A DNA stretch of 64,000 nt from Pseudoips prasinana (GCA_951640165.1 OX621254.1:20682001-20746000), one strand, 5' to 3'. Counted from the first letter of the stretch, positions 38,410-48,577 are shown. A program made the numbers and translations. The notes: a model not told the origin generated them from the sequence alone.

Positions 38410-38660
38410 AAATAATATGCATTCAGACAACCGATCGAGCATATATTGTGTTTGTGCCTATTAAATAATTACTGTAATTGGACCAAATCCCGTGTTCATG
38501 CCCGCTTGAGTATGTTTCGCCGGACCGTCTCAACTGGGTCGTGTTGAAACCGGTAGTAGATGAACCCACTGAGTTTGTTTCGCTGGGTCTTCTCAGTTGG
38601 GGCGCATTGGATCCGGTGGTAGCATTAAAGCGCGACCGTCGTTATTAACACAAGGTCCGT
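38410..38660 (+). repeat. SINE-like repeat with internal duplication
   Basis: Two related blocks, GTTTCGCCGGACCGTCTCAA near 38514 and GTTTCGCTGGGTCTTCTCAG near 38577, are each followed by GGGTCGTGTTG- or GGGGCGCATTG-type sequence and CCGGTGGTAG. This text resembles a family of lepidopteran SINE-type repeats. Non-coding. Confidence 0.45.
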
Positions 38661-39280
38661 CGTAATAATAATACCTTTAATATAGACAGAACCATTGACA
38701 ATATGTAGTAAAAATATTAGACTTAAACTAGATAATTAAACATAATCTCTTGACAATAACTTGATACGAGCTAGATAAATATCATTGCTGTAATAAAATA
38801 AATTTTATAAATGGTTTCATACAATATGTACCTAAATATCTATGTTACTAGAAATAATATCTATATATAATAATATATATCTAATATATTACTACAAACA
38901 TTTTCAGACTATTTGCAAGCGCTTTTTTTAAGTCTACGTGAATAAAAACCTTTTTATTTTATTTTATCTTTTATTTTTCCTTAAACTTTGAAATACTCTT
39001 GTTAATAATCCCATCAAAATGCTTCGACTGCCCTCAAATTTTGTAGATGAAGTGCGTATTATAATGTTTGGTCATCGCCGCGTCGGTGACCCAGTCCCGG
39101 GTTTTGTAGCCTTTTAAATTTTTAACAACAATTAACTCGGAATCTTCCATTGTCCCTCAACATGAAGCTAGGTTTATTAACTGCTGTCGTTCTCCAGGCT
39201 GTCCTCTCGTCTTCCAAGTTTTTCCCAGAACAATGCCCTAAACCTTGGCATTTTCAGTGTTTGTTGGATGCGCCAAAAAC
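38661..39280. other. No gene seen
   Basis: AT-rich with ATA repeats near 38860-38890. No coding trace. Confidence 0.45.
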
Positions 39281-39288
39281 AGTTGTCC

Positions 39289-40147
39289 GAGGTATTCCTC
39301 GAAGCGCTACCATTTTGAGGCGCTACTAATGAGGCGCTCCTGTTTTATTCCTCCACATAAAGGGTTCCGTAGCAGCAAGTATTTCAGTTGATTGAATGAA
39401 AGCAAATGGCGGTTTATAACGTATTAAAAAAAACTACTTGCTAGATCTCGTTCAAACCAATTTTCGTTGTTAGTTTCTATGATAATGTATATCATATATT
39501 TTTTTTAGTTTTATCATTCTCTTATTTTAGATGTTACAGGGGGGGGGGGGGGCGGGGGGACACTCATTTTACCCCCTGTAACTTCTAAAATAAGAGAATG
39601 ATAAAACTAAAAAAAATGTATGATATACATTACCATGTAAACTAACAACGAACATTGGTTTGAACGAGATCAAGTTAGTAGTTTTTTATGGTCATAAATA
39701 GTAAACCGCTATTTACCTTTCATTTAATCAACTGAAATACTTGCTGCTGCGAAACCCTTCATGGGCGAGTCCGACTCGCACTTGGCCGGTTTTTATTTAT
39801 TAATAGCATCCTCTTTGAATAAAATTTACTCTTTGAATACACAATAACATTGGTCATTATTTCATTATAGTGCCGAAAGCAATGCCAAAGCAAGCTCAAT
39901 TTTTTAAAACCAATCTATGGTCAAGGAGTTTTGCAAATTGGATAAAATAATGTGTTTTACTTTTATCGATAGTTTCAGTTAGAATCCTATCTTTATTTAA
40001 AAGATAATAATAGTGGCGCTTCGAGGAAATAAAAGTTAATATTTTTAATTGCTATCGGGAGCGCTACTTAAAGTAGCGCTCCGAGGAATAAAATAGGAGC
40101 GCCTCATTAGTAGCGCCTCAAAATGGTAGCGCTTCGAGGAATACCTC
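39289..40147. mobile_element. 859-bp non-autonomous element with 8-bp target duplication (hAT-like)
   Basis: AGTTGTCC at 39281-39288 is repeated exactly at 40148-40155. Between them the ends are near-perfect inverted repeats of about 65 bp, starting GAGGTATTCCTCGAAGCGCT and including GAGGCGCTACTAATGAGGCG. An 8-bp duplication is typical of hAT elements; the terminal sequence is not a textbook hAT end, so the superfamily is inferred only. The motif GCGCTAC/GAGGAATA recurs within the termini, including a perfect palindrome near 40056-40080. No transposase. A long foldback occupies the middle. Confidence 0.8.
39361..39795. repeat. Long foldback with poly-G centre
   Basis: About 190 bp from 39361 is the reverse complement of the sequence ending near 39760, with scattered mismatches. 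The centre is a run of 14 G near 39541-39554 opposite CCCCCTGTAAC. The right edge reads GGGCGAGTCCGACTCGCACT and TGGCCGGTTTTT, a phrase found in a very widespread lepidopteran repeat. It is nested inside the 859-bp element. A transcript would form a long double-stranded stem. Confidence 0.8.
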
Positions 40148-40282
40148 AGTTGTCCACCTTGTATCTAGAACAAAACAATACTAAACGTTAAACTTCTGTA
40201 TAAGTATGCTAATAATTATTATTACACCATTAAAAAAAAAACACAATTTGTTTGTACAATTAACATTTACCCTCGTTTATAT

Positions 40283-40490
40283 TACTGCCTCGTTGGTTTA
40301 GCGGTAGCGTGTTCCACCGAGTTCAAATCCCGGGTTGGGCCAAAATGTGATTTTGGGATTTTTCTGTAAAGAAAAATTTCCGGAAAGTGGCCCTGTGTGT
40401 GAACACACACTTGTGCACTATAATGTGTCCTGCGCTGATGGCTAGTCTCAATTGAGACTGGCCTGGAAATTCAGCCGGGAGGACATAATT
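40283..40490 (+). repeat. tRNA-derived SINE
   Basis: The head shows a Pol III A box (TGGTTTAGCGGTAGCG, 40293-40308) and B box (GTTCAAATCC near 40321), spaced as in a tRNA but with a shortened anticodon arm. A non-tRNA body follows (GAAAAATTTCCGGAAAGTGG, then GTCTCAATTGAGAC palindrome and GCCGGGAGGACATAAT). It is a retroposed SINE, not a working tRNA. Confidence 0.7.
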
Positions 40491-40555
40491 TACAGTTTAG
40501 TATTTTGAATTTCAGCCCAGAGATTGTTATTTACAGTTTATTATTTACCTTACAA

Positions 40556-40745
40556 TCGCCTCAGCCTCATTTCCTCCAGCAGCATCTGAAGCAACTCAGT
40601 CTGCATTTGGGCATTCACAGTGATTGCTTCAACAGCCGTGGCCAACCTATCGACTGATGAAGCAAGCTGCTCCTGCACATTCAGTCTCCGGTCCTCCACC
40701 TCCATCCTCCGCTGCTCTATTTCGGCTGCCCAAGCAGGGGGATGA
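40556..40745 (-). pseudogene. C-terminal exon of a transposon-partner-like protein
   Basis: After a minus-strand acceptor TTTATTTTTAG the frame reads DYRLTTHPPAWAAEIEQRRM, EVEDRRLNVQEQLASSVDRL, ATAVEAITVNAQMQTELLQM and LLEEMRLRRL with a stop near 40556. It is an unbroken 63-codon coiled coil. Such tails occur in Myb/SANT- or MADF-like partners of Harbinger-type elements. The rest of the gene could be the MADF piece at 45670-45825, also minus strand. It might instead belong to a host gene. Confidence 0.45.
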
Positions 40746-40944
40746 GTAGTTAGTCGGTAGTCTAAAAATAAAATTTTTTTTTACAAGTTTTACACATTTT
40801 AAATACTTAATTCAAAAAAAAATATAAATCACGAAATATTTTACCTACTTATACAATATTTCGTGTTTATTTAACTTTGACTTTTAGCCACTAATACTTA
40901 ATAAGTAACAATAGGTATGTTGTTTATAAGTGCAGTAAGTTTGA

Positions 40945-41110
40945 CTTCACGTGTAGCTCAGCGGCTAAGACAGTCACCTCGCCGCTTCGTGTCCGAGGTA
41001 TGGTTCGGGTCCGAGTGTAGTTGATCCGATATAAGAAGGATATGGAGGAAGAGCATCGGAGTCAATTATTTTCGAGGACTGTTGAATTTTAGATTTGCTA
41101 GCTAAAATAC
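40945..41110 (+). repeat. tRNA-like SINE
   Basis: A box TAGCTCAGCGGCTAAGA at 40953-40969 and B box GGTTCGGGTCC at 41002-41012, with an unrelated body (GAAGGATATGGAGGAAGAGC). Retroposed unit. Confidence 0.55.
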
Positions 41111-41790
41111 CGCGGTAATGGCTGTCCAAGTTTTCAAGAATGTGTCACATCTTTTGCAGCAAAAATAATGCTACTTGGTCTTCGTATCGTTCCACTTTCC
41201 CGAGATTGGGGGTAAGAGAAACGCTTCTAATTATATAAGTAAAAACACATATTTTTATATGTATCTCTAGGAATATGAGAATTGCCTTTTGACGTAACGG
41301 AAATGAAAACATACCGTAGATAAAATATGGTTTAATTTAGCATTACCGAAAGATAAAGGAAATTTTGGGTAAGAGGAACATATAAGTAAAGTCAGGGGTG
41401 GCAAACTACAAAGGTAGGTAATGAAAAGCATGAATATAAATTTGGTTATTAATAAAATTGAAGAAAAATAAACGATAAATGTCACTAAGAAATTTTTGTA
41501 AGGGTTTATTTATTATAACTTCTAATAATTTTCTTTTGGGTAAGAGCTCCGGTCAGTGTTTCTTAGGTAATTCCGAGGCTTTTTATTTTTTCTGTAACAA
41601 ATAAATATAGGACCTCTAATACGCCATAAATTGCAGGGACAACTAACAATTAATTTACTGACACGGACTAGATATTTTTTAAATATTGATGTAATTGTCA
41701 TAACCACGATTAACAATAATTTAGTGGTGTATTTTTATTGTTTTATGCTTCACTTATTAAATGAAAACATTTAATAAGAAACTCTCAAAA
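41111..41790. other. No gene seen
   Basis: AT-rich, no coding trace or recognised repeat. Confidence 0.45.
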
Positions 41791-41864
41791 ACAACTATTT
41801 AGTTGGTAAAGCGATGGCACGGTATGCCAGAGTCGCAGTTTCGAATCCGGCCCGAGTCAGTTGT
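41791..41864 (+). repeat. tRNA-like sequence (pseudo-tRNA or SINE head)
   Basis: The 74 nt start ACAACT and end AGTTGT, which pair as a partial acceptor stem. There is an A-box-like TTAGTTGGTAAAGCGA, an anticodon stem GGCA/TGCC around CGGTA, and a B box TTTCGAATCC. The T stem pairs poorly and there is no good 7-bp acceptor stem, so it is probably not a working tRNA. Confidence 0.5.
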
Positions 41865-43598
41865 TTTTGCGGTTTACATAATAATATTTAGTGGTGTACA
41901 TGTATATTTACAATTTAACATTTAATCAATTGTTAATCGTGACTTACCACAAATATCAGCACTGTTGTATATAAATTTCACACATTTTGGCGCGCACACA
42001 TAGCGCCATGTGTGGGTAATATCTGTGTAGGTACCTACATGTGCTCGAACGATAACTATCAATTGGCCCCAGTCTAATAATTACAAGCGATATAACAATT
42101 CCAAGTTAAACTATCTATACCTACCTACCTCATCTAGGTAGCTGATTTTCAACTCAAAAAATGTTTGTAAGCCCTTAAACCGGGAAAGAGGATCATATGT
42201 TTCTCTTAACCTGGTGTGATAGTTCCTCTTTACCGGCTTGGTATTTTATAGGTCATGTTTTTGATGACATAGAAACAGCACTAAAAGCACATACTACAAA
42301 CAAAATAAAATGCGGAAAATAAAGATTTAACATTAGAATTACACTTACCAACCAAATTAGCCTTATCACAGATGGTTTTTATCCTTAAAGAGTCACACAC
42401 ATATAACGCCGCTAGGTCATAATTTTAAAGTTTGTCATCTGATTTTTTTCTTTCTCTAGTAACTAAGTCGAGATAATTATTGGTAGATTAATAAACTTGG
42501 ATTCTTGACGCCACATGCTACTGTTGATCAACGTTTGTCAGTCGTGTCCCCAAACCTATCATGTAACCCTCTTCAAGGGCGCAGATATGACTCACAAGGT
42601 ATTTAACAGGTTGATTTAATACTATAACAACAAATTAATAAATAAAGCATTTTTTTTAAATAAGGTCAACATTTCAAAACTGACACCACCTTAAAACAAT
42701 AATACCATTTCTTTATTTTTGTACCCTGAGTTCAAATATATTTTTTTATTTCTTCTGATCTGCGGAAAAAAATAAAAACTAAAAAAGGCGTGATGACGTC
42801 ACTTATATAATAACATGATGAATGTCAAACATGACATGTCAAATTGTCAATTGTCACTCACGGTTTTAAATTTGAAACTTTCATGGTGACTTAATGAAAC
42901 ATAATAGGGATAATAACACTGGAAACGAATTTAATATTGACGATTTTAATTTAATTTGAAATTGAAAACATTAAACAAACGTTAACAAGTTTAGGCTCCA
43001 ACGAGTTTGACAAGACACTGATTTTTTTTTGACGGGTTACATTATAGCAAAGATCGATGGCTATTCCACCGTATGTATGACGTCATTTGCATTTCACATA
43101 CAAAATACAATATTAATACGTGGAACACTTTTAATACACTAAATACTCAGTGATTTATTGATAATTAAGCTTATATACAATGAAAATTAAAAAAAAATTG
43201 AGGACATTCAAAATCAGCTGTTCGCGATAGTGTTGCCAACAGGGAAACCACCACTCCACTCCTCACTCCTCGTCACTCCCACATTATGCTTTTCTTGATT
43301 ACAAAAGAATATTTATTTGATTCGACGGATATTCCTATTTCCAATATTAAATTATCAAATGTATTGAATATAACGAAACATATCAATAATTTATATAATA
43401 AATAACACCCCTCCATTCATCAATTTAAATTTTTAATTTCGGCATTTTAAATTATACGGTTCAAATAATCGGCACTCATAAAATCGGTAGGACAACACTA
43501 CAGAAATGAATGTGGCAACATTATTTTCATTGTATACACTATAATTATGTTTGCCATTAGTGATTATCAATATACTCTCCGGACTTCACACTATTATA
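41865..43598. other. No gene seen; AT-rich
   Basis: No open coding trace. Several TGACGTCA-type sites (42792, 43078) occur but without a linked gene. A run of direct TGTCAA repeats lies near 42825-42860. Ends at a mariner terminus. Confidence 0.45.
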
Positions 43599-44893
43599 CG
43601 AGGGGTGATCCAAAAGTAATGATAATCAATAATAAACACAATGAATAAAATAAAAAAATAAATTTATTTCTCAACATAGTCTCCTAGCAAGTCTATACAT
43701 TTAGTCCATCTCTTTTCTAAACCTAAAATTCCCTTAGAAAAAAAATCTTTATCTTGACTCTCAAAAAAGTCCTCAACCGCGGCCATCACGTCGCTATCAT
43801 CGTCAAATTTCTTGCCTCGGAGGTGTTCCTTGAGTCGTGGAAAGAGATAGAAGTCACTGGGGGCTAGATCTGGTGAATAGGGGGGGTGTTCCACCAGCTC
43901 AAAGCCCGCTTCCTGAATGGCAGCCATGGCAATTGCAGCTTTGTGAACCGGTGCGTTGTCTTGATGGAACAGTACTCCAGCCCGCAGTTTGCCTCGCCTT
44001 TTCTCCTTAATAGCCTCCCGCAATCTTCTTATTTGTTCTGCATAATAGGAGCCTGTAATAGTGGCCCCCTTTTCCAAGTAGTCCACCATGATTATTCCTT
44101 CAGCATCCCAAAAAACAGACGCCATAACCTTCCCTGCTGAGCTTGACACTTTGAATTTCTTCGGCGTCGGTTCATCGGGTCGTTTCCATGTCATCGATTG
44201 TTGTTTTGTTTCAGGATCAAAATGGTGGATCCAGGTCTCGTCCATGGTCACAAAACGTGACAAAAAATTATCCTTGTCTGCCTGGAACTTTTCGAGATTT
44301 GCTCTTGACATGTCGACTCGTTTCTTCTTTTGCTCGTCGTTTAACATTTTCGGTACCCAACGCGCGGAGACCTTTCTCATATGCAATTCGTTCGCAAGGA
44401 TTCTTTGAATGCTGCCATATGAGAGCCCTGTGACCTCAGCTACATGCCTGATAGTCATTCTTCGATCTTCCAATACAACTTCTTCAACTTTTTTCACATT
44501 TTCTTCAGTGAGGGACGTCGATGGGCGTCCTTCGCGGTGTTCGTCTTCCGTCGATGTTCTTCCCAGCTTAAACTCCTTAGCCCAGCGTGCAACTGTGGAA
44601 TATGGAGGAGAAGAGTCCCCTAATGTTTCCACCAAGTCGCTGTGTATGTCTTTGGTAGACATTTTTTTCAAGCAGAGGTATTTAATGACAGCTCTGATTT
44701 CGTTTTTTTCCATTTTGATGTTCACTCCTTGACAGTCTGTATTCAAATGAATGTAGCTCCCGGGAATCGTGGCCTATTTATATGATTTTTTTTTCCTGAA
44801 CTAGTGGGTAACTGAACAAGTGACTGATATTTTTTTTGTATTTTTGTGTGCACTAGAAATAACTGATTATCATTACTTTTGGATCACCCCTAG
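43599..44893 (-). mobile_element. Mariner element, 1,295 bp, complete
   Basis: Termini CGAGGGGTGATCCAAAAGTA (from 43599) and CTAGGGGTGATCCAAAAGTA (reverse strand from 44893) match over about 30 bp with one difference, each next to TA (43597-43598 and 44894-44895). Length and contents are those of a complete mariner. Confidence 0.92.
43664..44713 (-). CDS. Mariner (DD34D) transposase, intact
   Basis: Start chosen at MEKNEIRAVIKYLCLKKMST (44713), the usual mariner N-terminus; an in-frame ATG at 44746 adds 11 residues without family support. Helix-turn-helix pair at residues about 1-110 (STVARWAKEF, SYGSIQRIL), then WVPKMLND linker motif, FVTMDETWIHHFDPE (first Asp), LFHQDNAPVHKA (second Asp) and HPPYSPDLAPSDFYLFP (third Asp). 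There are 34 residues between the last two, giving DD34D. The protein of about 349 residues is full length with no lesion, and the termini match, so this copy could be active. Confidence 0.92.
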   Translation of the reverse strand: MEKNEIRAVIKYLCLKKMSTKDIHSDLVETLGDSSPPYSTVARWAKEFKLGRTSTEDEHREGRPSTSLTEENVKKVEEVVLEDRRMTIRHVAEVTGLSYGSIQRILANELHMRKVSARWVPKMLNDEQKKKRVDMSRANLEKFQADKDNFLSRFVTMDETWIHHFDPETKQQSMTWKRPDEPTPKKFKVSSSAGKVMASVFWDAEGIIMVDYLEKGATITGSYYAEQIRRLREAIKEKRRGKLRAGVLFHQDNAPVHKAAIAMAAIQEAGFELVEHPPYSPDLAPSDFYLFPRLKEHLRGKKFDDDSDVMAAVEDFFESQDKDFFSKGILGLEKRWTKCIDLLGDYVEK

Positions 44894-44895
44894 TA

Positions 44896-45669
44896 CATAC
44901 TTACACTATTTCTGCAGTTTTAAAATATCTAAACGTTTTTCGCTGAACACCAACATATACAACAAAAACATAACCTCTTTACTTTTGACAGTTGACACTA
45001 CGTTTTGTTGCATTTATCCATCGCCGCAAAGTTTAATATGGTTAAAAATTTTATAATGTTTTTTCCATTTTACACACTTCACAAAGTGAAAATCATAAGT
45101 TAAGTTAACGAGATAAGTAGTTCGATATAAATAATATACAAAGTCAGTCTATAATTTAATTGTTATAATTGTTCAAATTATTTTAAATTATACCAAAATG
45201 TATCACCTAAACGATACGTAAATAATTCGTTCAACCAATGACAGCTTCAATTTGATCTTCAGTAAAACGCCAATGAAATTCAGCAAATATTGCGGTGCGC
45301 AATCATGATCTTCATTTAATCTTCATGTATTTGAATGCCACCAAAATTGATGAAGTTCAGTGAATTAGCCGGTAGGGCCCCAGAACTGGAAATAACCAGT
45401 GGACCCACAAATAGAGGAAGCCGATCATCAGCATCCTATAGGGATTTATTTGCGGATTATTTTATTAATGTAAATCCGTTAGAATGGCAAAACAGACATG
45501 CATTAGAGTAGTGCCTACCTATTTATCTAAATAAAACTTTGAAGTGAAAATACCTAGTTAAGTACCAAAAAAGAACAATCATAGTGATTCTGCGATACTT
45601 TACAAAAATATTGATTGGTGTTGCAGAATATACTGTATTATACTGTATAATCCAGATAATAAAAATAAA
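44896..45669. other. No gene seen
   Basis: AT-rich, no coding trace recognised. Confidence 0.45.
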
Positions 45670-45825
45670 TGCTTACCAAATTCTTGTTTTTCATTTTTTG
45701 ATAAACTTTCCGAGCACATCTCGTTCGTGATTTCTTCCCATCTTCTTTTCTTTAAATCTCGATCACTGTATTCTTCCAATGTTTCCTTTCAATTTCCCGA
45801 ATAAATTTCTCTGTATCGAAAGTCT
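45670..45825 (-). pseudogene. MADF-domain fragment
   Basis: Minus strand reads FDTEKFIREIER, then after a one-base shift EEYSDRDLKKRRWEEITNEM, followed by a donor-like TTTGGTAAGC near 45678-45670. This is the first half of a MADF domain (FIxxVE...LW..Y.DR..+..AW). It lies next to a Harbinger nuclease fragment on the same strand, so it is probably the partner gene of that element. Confidence 0.6.
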
Positions 45826-46084
45826 GGCTGCCTAGTGCGCGCCCGGCCTTAGAGTTGGCGAGCTGACCTCCGTGACGATTGGCGGATGATTTCTGGAGTC
45901 ACTGGGCGCAGGCTGGCGCGGGGTCGTCCGTATGGAGAGCTGGATCGGCGTTTTGTTAGGCTGCTTCAGTCGATGAGGGCTTCTTCCTTAGCGAGGGCAC
46001 GCTGCGATCCACTGACAGAGCAATGATACTAATTACCTAAAAGTTCGTTTCTATATGTATTAGATAAGTAATTAGCGGTAGTGG
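45826..46084. other. GC-rich block, not identified
   Basis: About 45830-46025 is much richer in G and C than its surroundings (GGCGCAGGCTGGCGCGGGGT). Coding traces on either strand are interrupted and match nothing I recognise. It could be part of another repeat. Confidence 0.4.
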
Positions 46085-46545
46085 GGGTACCCTGGGCTCA
46101 AAACATTTCAGCCGTTCCTCGTATTATACCTCTAGATGCTGTTCCCAGACAGTAATGCAGTTTCCGAGCTGCCAAAAGACGTCTACTTCGAACTTTTAAT
46201 TTACCAATTGTGCGTTCAATGGTGGAGCTTGTATGCTTTTGGATAGAGTTGTATCTTTCCTCAGGAGAGTCTTCAACAGCATTATCTATAGATGCTCCTT
46301 TTAAGTAATCGTAACCCAGTCACCTATAGTTAAAATATATTAAAATGAGAATTAAATGACATACATAAAAATATATCTAAACCATAAACCTAATACCTAA
46401 AAGATAAACTGTTTCATTCTGAAGACCCACCCTCCCTGTGGGTTCGTATAGCACACTCTCTCCAAATATAAACATCGTGTGTTGCTCCACGAAATGAAGC
46501 ATCTACATTTGTTATATAGCAGTCACTATCACATATGTATCTAGA
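46085..46545 (-). pseudogene. Harbinger nuclease fragment (element 4)
   Basis: Minus strand: after an acceptor ATTTTCTAG near 46540, YICDSDCYITNVDASFRGAT and HDVYIWRECAIRTH; then after a second acceptor AACTATAG near 46325, a shifted frame with SPEERYNSIQKHTSSTIERT, IGKLKVRSRRLLAARKLHYC and a stop-interrupted end. These are the middle and C-terminal parts of a HARBI1-type DDE nuclease, including the Glu region (IERTIG). Decayed, and of a different subfamily from elements 1-3. Confidence 0.75.
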
Positions 46546-46984
46546 AAATAATGAATAGAATGGCATAAAAAAAGAAAATTTAATGAGAATCAATACAAAA
46601 CTTAGATATCTGTACGTTTCTTTTATAGCAACTGCCATAAAATTCCGTACTGCGAGAACTTTACTTTCTTATCAAAAGAGTTACCACAGGGTTTATTTTC
46701 AGCTTGACATGGAGTGGGAATTTCTAATCCTGGAACAGAATATTTTGAGATCTTTAGGTAATCTGATGTTTTTGAATGTTTATTTTTCAGTATATATTTC
46801 ACTGGTAATTACATAAAAGATTTGTGATATTAATGCTATGTTGTAGTTAGTATGCTGCATTTTTCTCTGATTATCGGCATTGATTGTGTTTATTGCAAAA
46901 TTTACTATAGGAAGCGTACCAACTACAGCGAATTTTATTATTTATATTCTTCTAAACATGTCAAGTACCTAATTCCACCTCATA

Positions 46985-47333
46985 GGAAAATCTTGTTTTA
47001 ATTTTATTTTGGGTTGGTATCTCAAGAAGTCTTGTTAGAGCCGAGCTGCTTCGCTTAAAATATTCTACAGTAGCGTTCACTTTTTAACTGCTCTTGTTAA
47101 ACAGTTCAGACTGTAACCTGTACAACGAGATTCAGTGTTTTGGCAAATCATGGAAAGTGTCTGTAATTAGTTAACGTAACATCAGCTACAATATTATCCG
47201 CGTTGCTTATTAAAATAGCCGAAACCTTACGTATTAGATCCCATTTGATGACTTCTTCCAACATGAAGGCCGCAAGATTTTGGGCTGTGTGGCGCTCGTC
47301 GATTGAGAAACAACCAAGTAAATACGACTCCAA
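46985..47333 (-). pseudogene. hAT (ZBED/Ac-like) transposase fragment
   Basis: Minus strand reads ESYLLGCFSIDERHTAQNLA, AFMLEEVIKWDLIRKVSAIL, ISNADNIVADVTLTNYRHFP, followed by a degraded CFAxTLNLVVQ block near 47140-47110 and a trace to about 46985. The order (H-T-AxNLxxxL, then DNAxNIVxAV, then CxAHxLNL) is that of the hAT catalytic core; the Asp of DNA is retained as NADN. No termini found. Confidence 0.7.
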
Positions 47334-47591
47334 CCCAGCATCTATTTATTACAGGAAACAAACAGTGCTTCAAAGACACAAATAGACCTAACAGTTCCAT
47401 AATTTATCATAAAAGAAAATCTAAACTAAACATTGAGTATAATAGAGGTCCATATATATTCGTATGTATGTATGTCTTTAATTATTTGTTTCCTTTTTTC
47501 TTTTTTTTCGCAGGTTGCTGGAAGAAAGGAGAGATAATGCCTCCATACATTTCTGGGCCCAGGTGTTAACCGAATCACACTAGCCTTATTT
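47334..47591. other. No gene seen
   Basis: Mixed sequence with a TGTATGTATG run near 47462 and a pyrimidine tract near 47490-47512. May be hAT upstream remnants. Confidence 0.35.
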
Positions 47592-47840
47592 ATTTACTAG
47601 CTGTGCCCCGCGGTTTTACCAGCGTTAAACTTTATAAATTATCACTGCTCCTTCCCCGTAGGTGATAGCGTGATAACATGTAGCCTATATGTTGACTCGA
47701 CCTCTTAGTATTATTCATGCAAAATTTCATGTAAATCCATGCAGTACTTTTTGAGTTTAGCCCGGACATACACACAGACAAAAATTCTAAAAACTATATT
47801 TTTGGCTTCGATATCGATTGTAGATCACGCCCTAAGTATC
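47592..47840 (-). repeat. Helitron-like non-autonomous repeat, opposite orientation
   Basis: Starts CTAGCTGTGCCCCGCGGTTT, which in reverse is a hairpin-type end followed by CTAG, like the unit at 9430-9626. It continues with GCAAAATTTCATGTAAATCC and ACACACAGACAAAAATTCTA, phrases widespread in lepidopteran DNA. Confidence 0.5.
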
Positions 47841-48178
47841 CTTTAAAAAAATATTCAATGTACAGTTTTGACTTTCCTACGATTTTATTATATGTATCGA
47901 TATGAGAGGATATAGTAACAAGACCTCACTGAAAATTTGGTGAAATTTGGCAATTTTTTTATGTTATTTACAAAATATTTTTGAATGGCTTCGGTTGTGT
48001 CATGGTTTTATGCATGGAGAGTGTGTGGCGTGTCGAAGATCTGACACGTTTGGATCCCTCGCGCCCTGGGCAGTCGCTACAGTCGAAGACAAGTTTCTAC
48101 ATCCAAGCACTAAGAAGCAGAAGGCACCAATCTTTTGAAAATTAAAAAAAGAACAAGAAGATGTAAAGTAAAACACCA

Positions 48179-48577
48179 ACTAAATATGTATTATTCATCT
48201 TCAATTTCCATATCATCAATGTTTTCATAGTTCAATAAGCTTTCTTTACGAGATTCTTTTAATGTCATCATATCTTGGATATGCCTCGCTGTAAATGTTT
48301 GTAAATAATTACTCCTTAAACTATCAAAGAAATCTCATGCCTCAATAACTGAATGTATAACACAAAGTCGATAATTTTATGGCAAATAATATTTACGCTC
48401 ATTAAGTAACATTTTTCTTGCTGCTAGAGGAACTCTGTATCGTTCAGTGCTCTGGCAACCTCTTATGACGCAATGTCGCTCTGATTCAACTGCCCGCATG
48501 TAATCTGGCAAGACAATTGTTAATTCAGGGTGCTGCCTTCCTAATTCCACAATTGGGGCAACTGCTGAATGTTACGC
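48179..48577 (-). pseudogene. Unidentified coding remnant, acidic C-terminus
   Basis: One minus-strand frame runs from about 48575 to a stop near 48190 with only two internal stops: VAPIVELGRQHPELTIVLPD, YMRAVESERHCVIRGCQSTE, RYRVPLAARKMLLNERKYYL, (stop) NYRLCVIHSVIEA, (stop) DFFDSLRSNYLQTFTARHIQ, DMMTLKESRKESLLNYENID and DMEIEDE. The consistent frame and natural-looking acidic end argue for a real former protein. I do not recognise the family; a transposon-encoded protein is likely from the context. Confidence 0.5.

Noticed and set aside
40283..41864. Functional tRNA genes
   Set aside because: A and B boxes exist but acceptor and T stems pair poorly, and SINE bodies follow; treated as tRNA-derived repeats.
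42780..43090. TGACGTCA-type sites as a promoter
   Set aside because: Isolated matches with no linked gene or other promoter element.
43886..44732. Plus-strand open frames inside the mariner at 43.6 kb
   Set aside because: Antisense shadows of the intact transposase.
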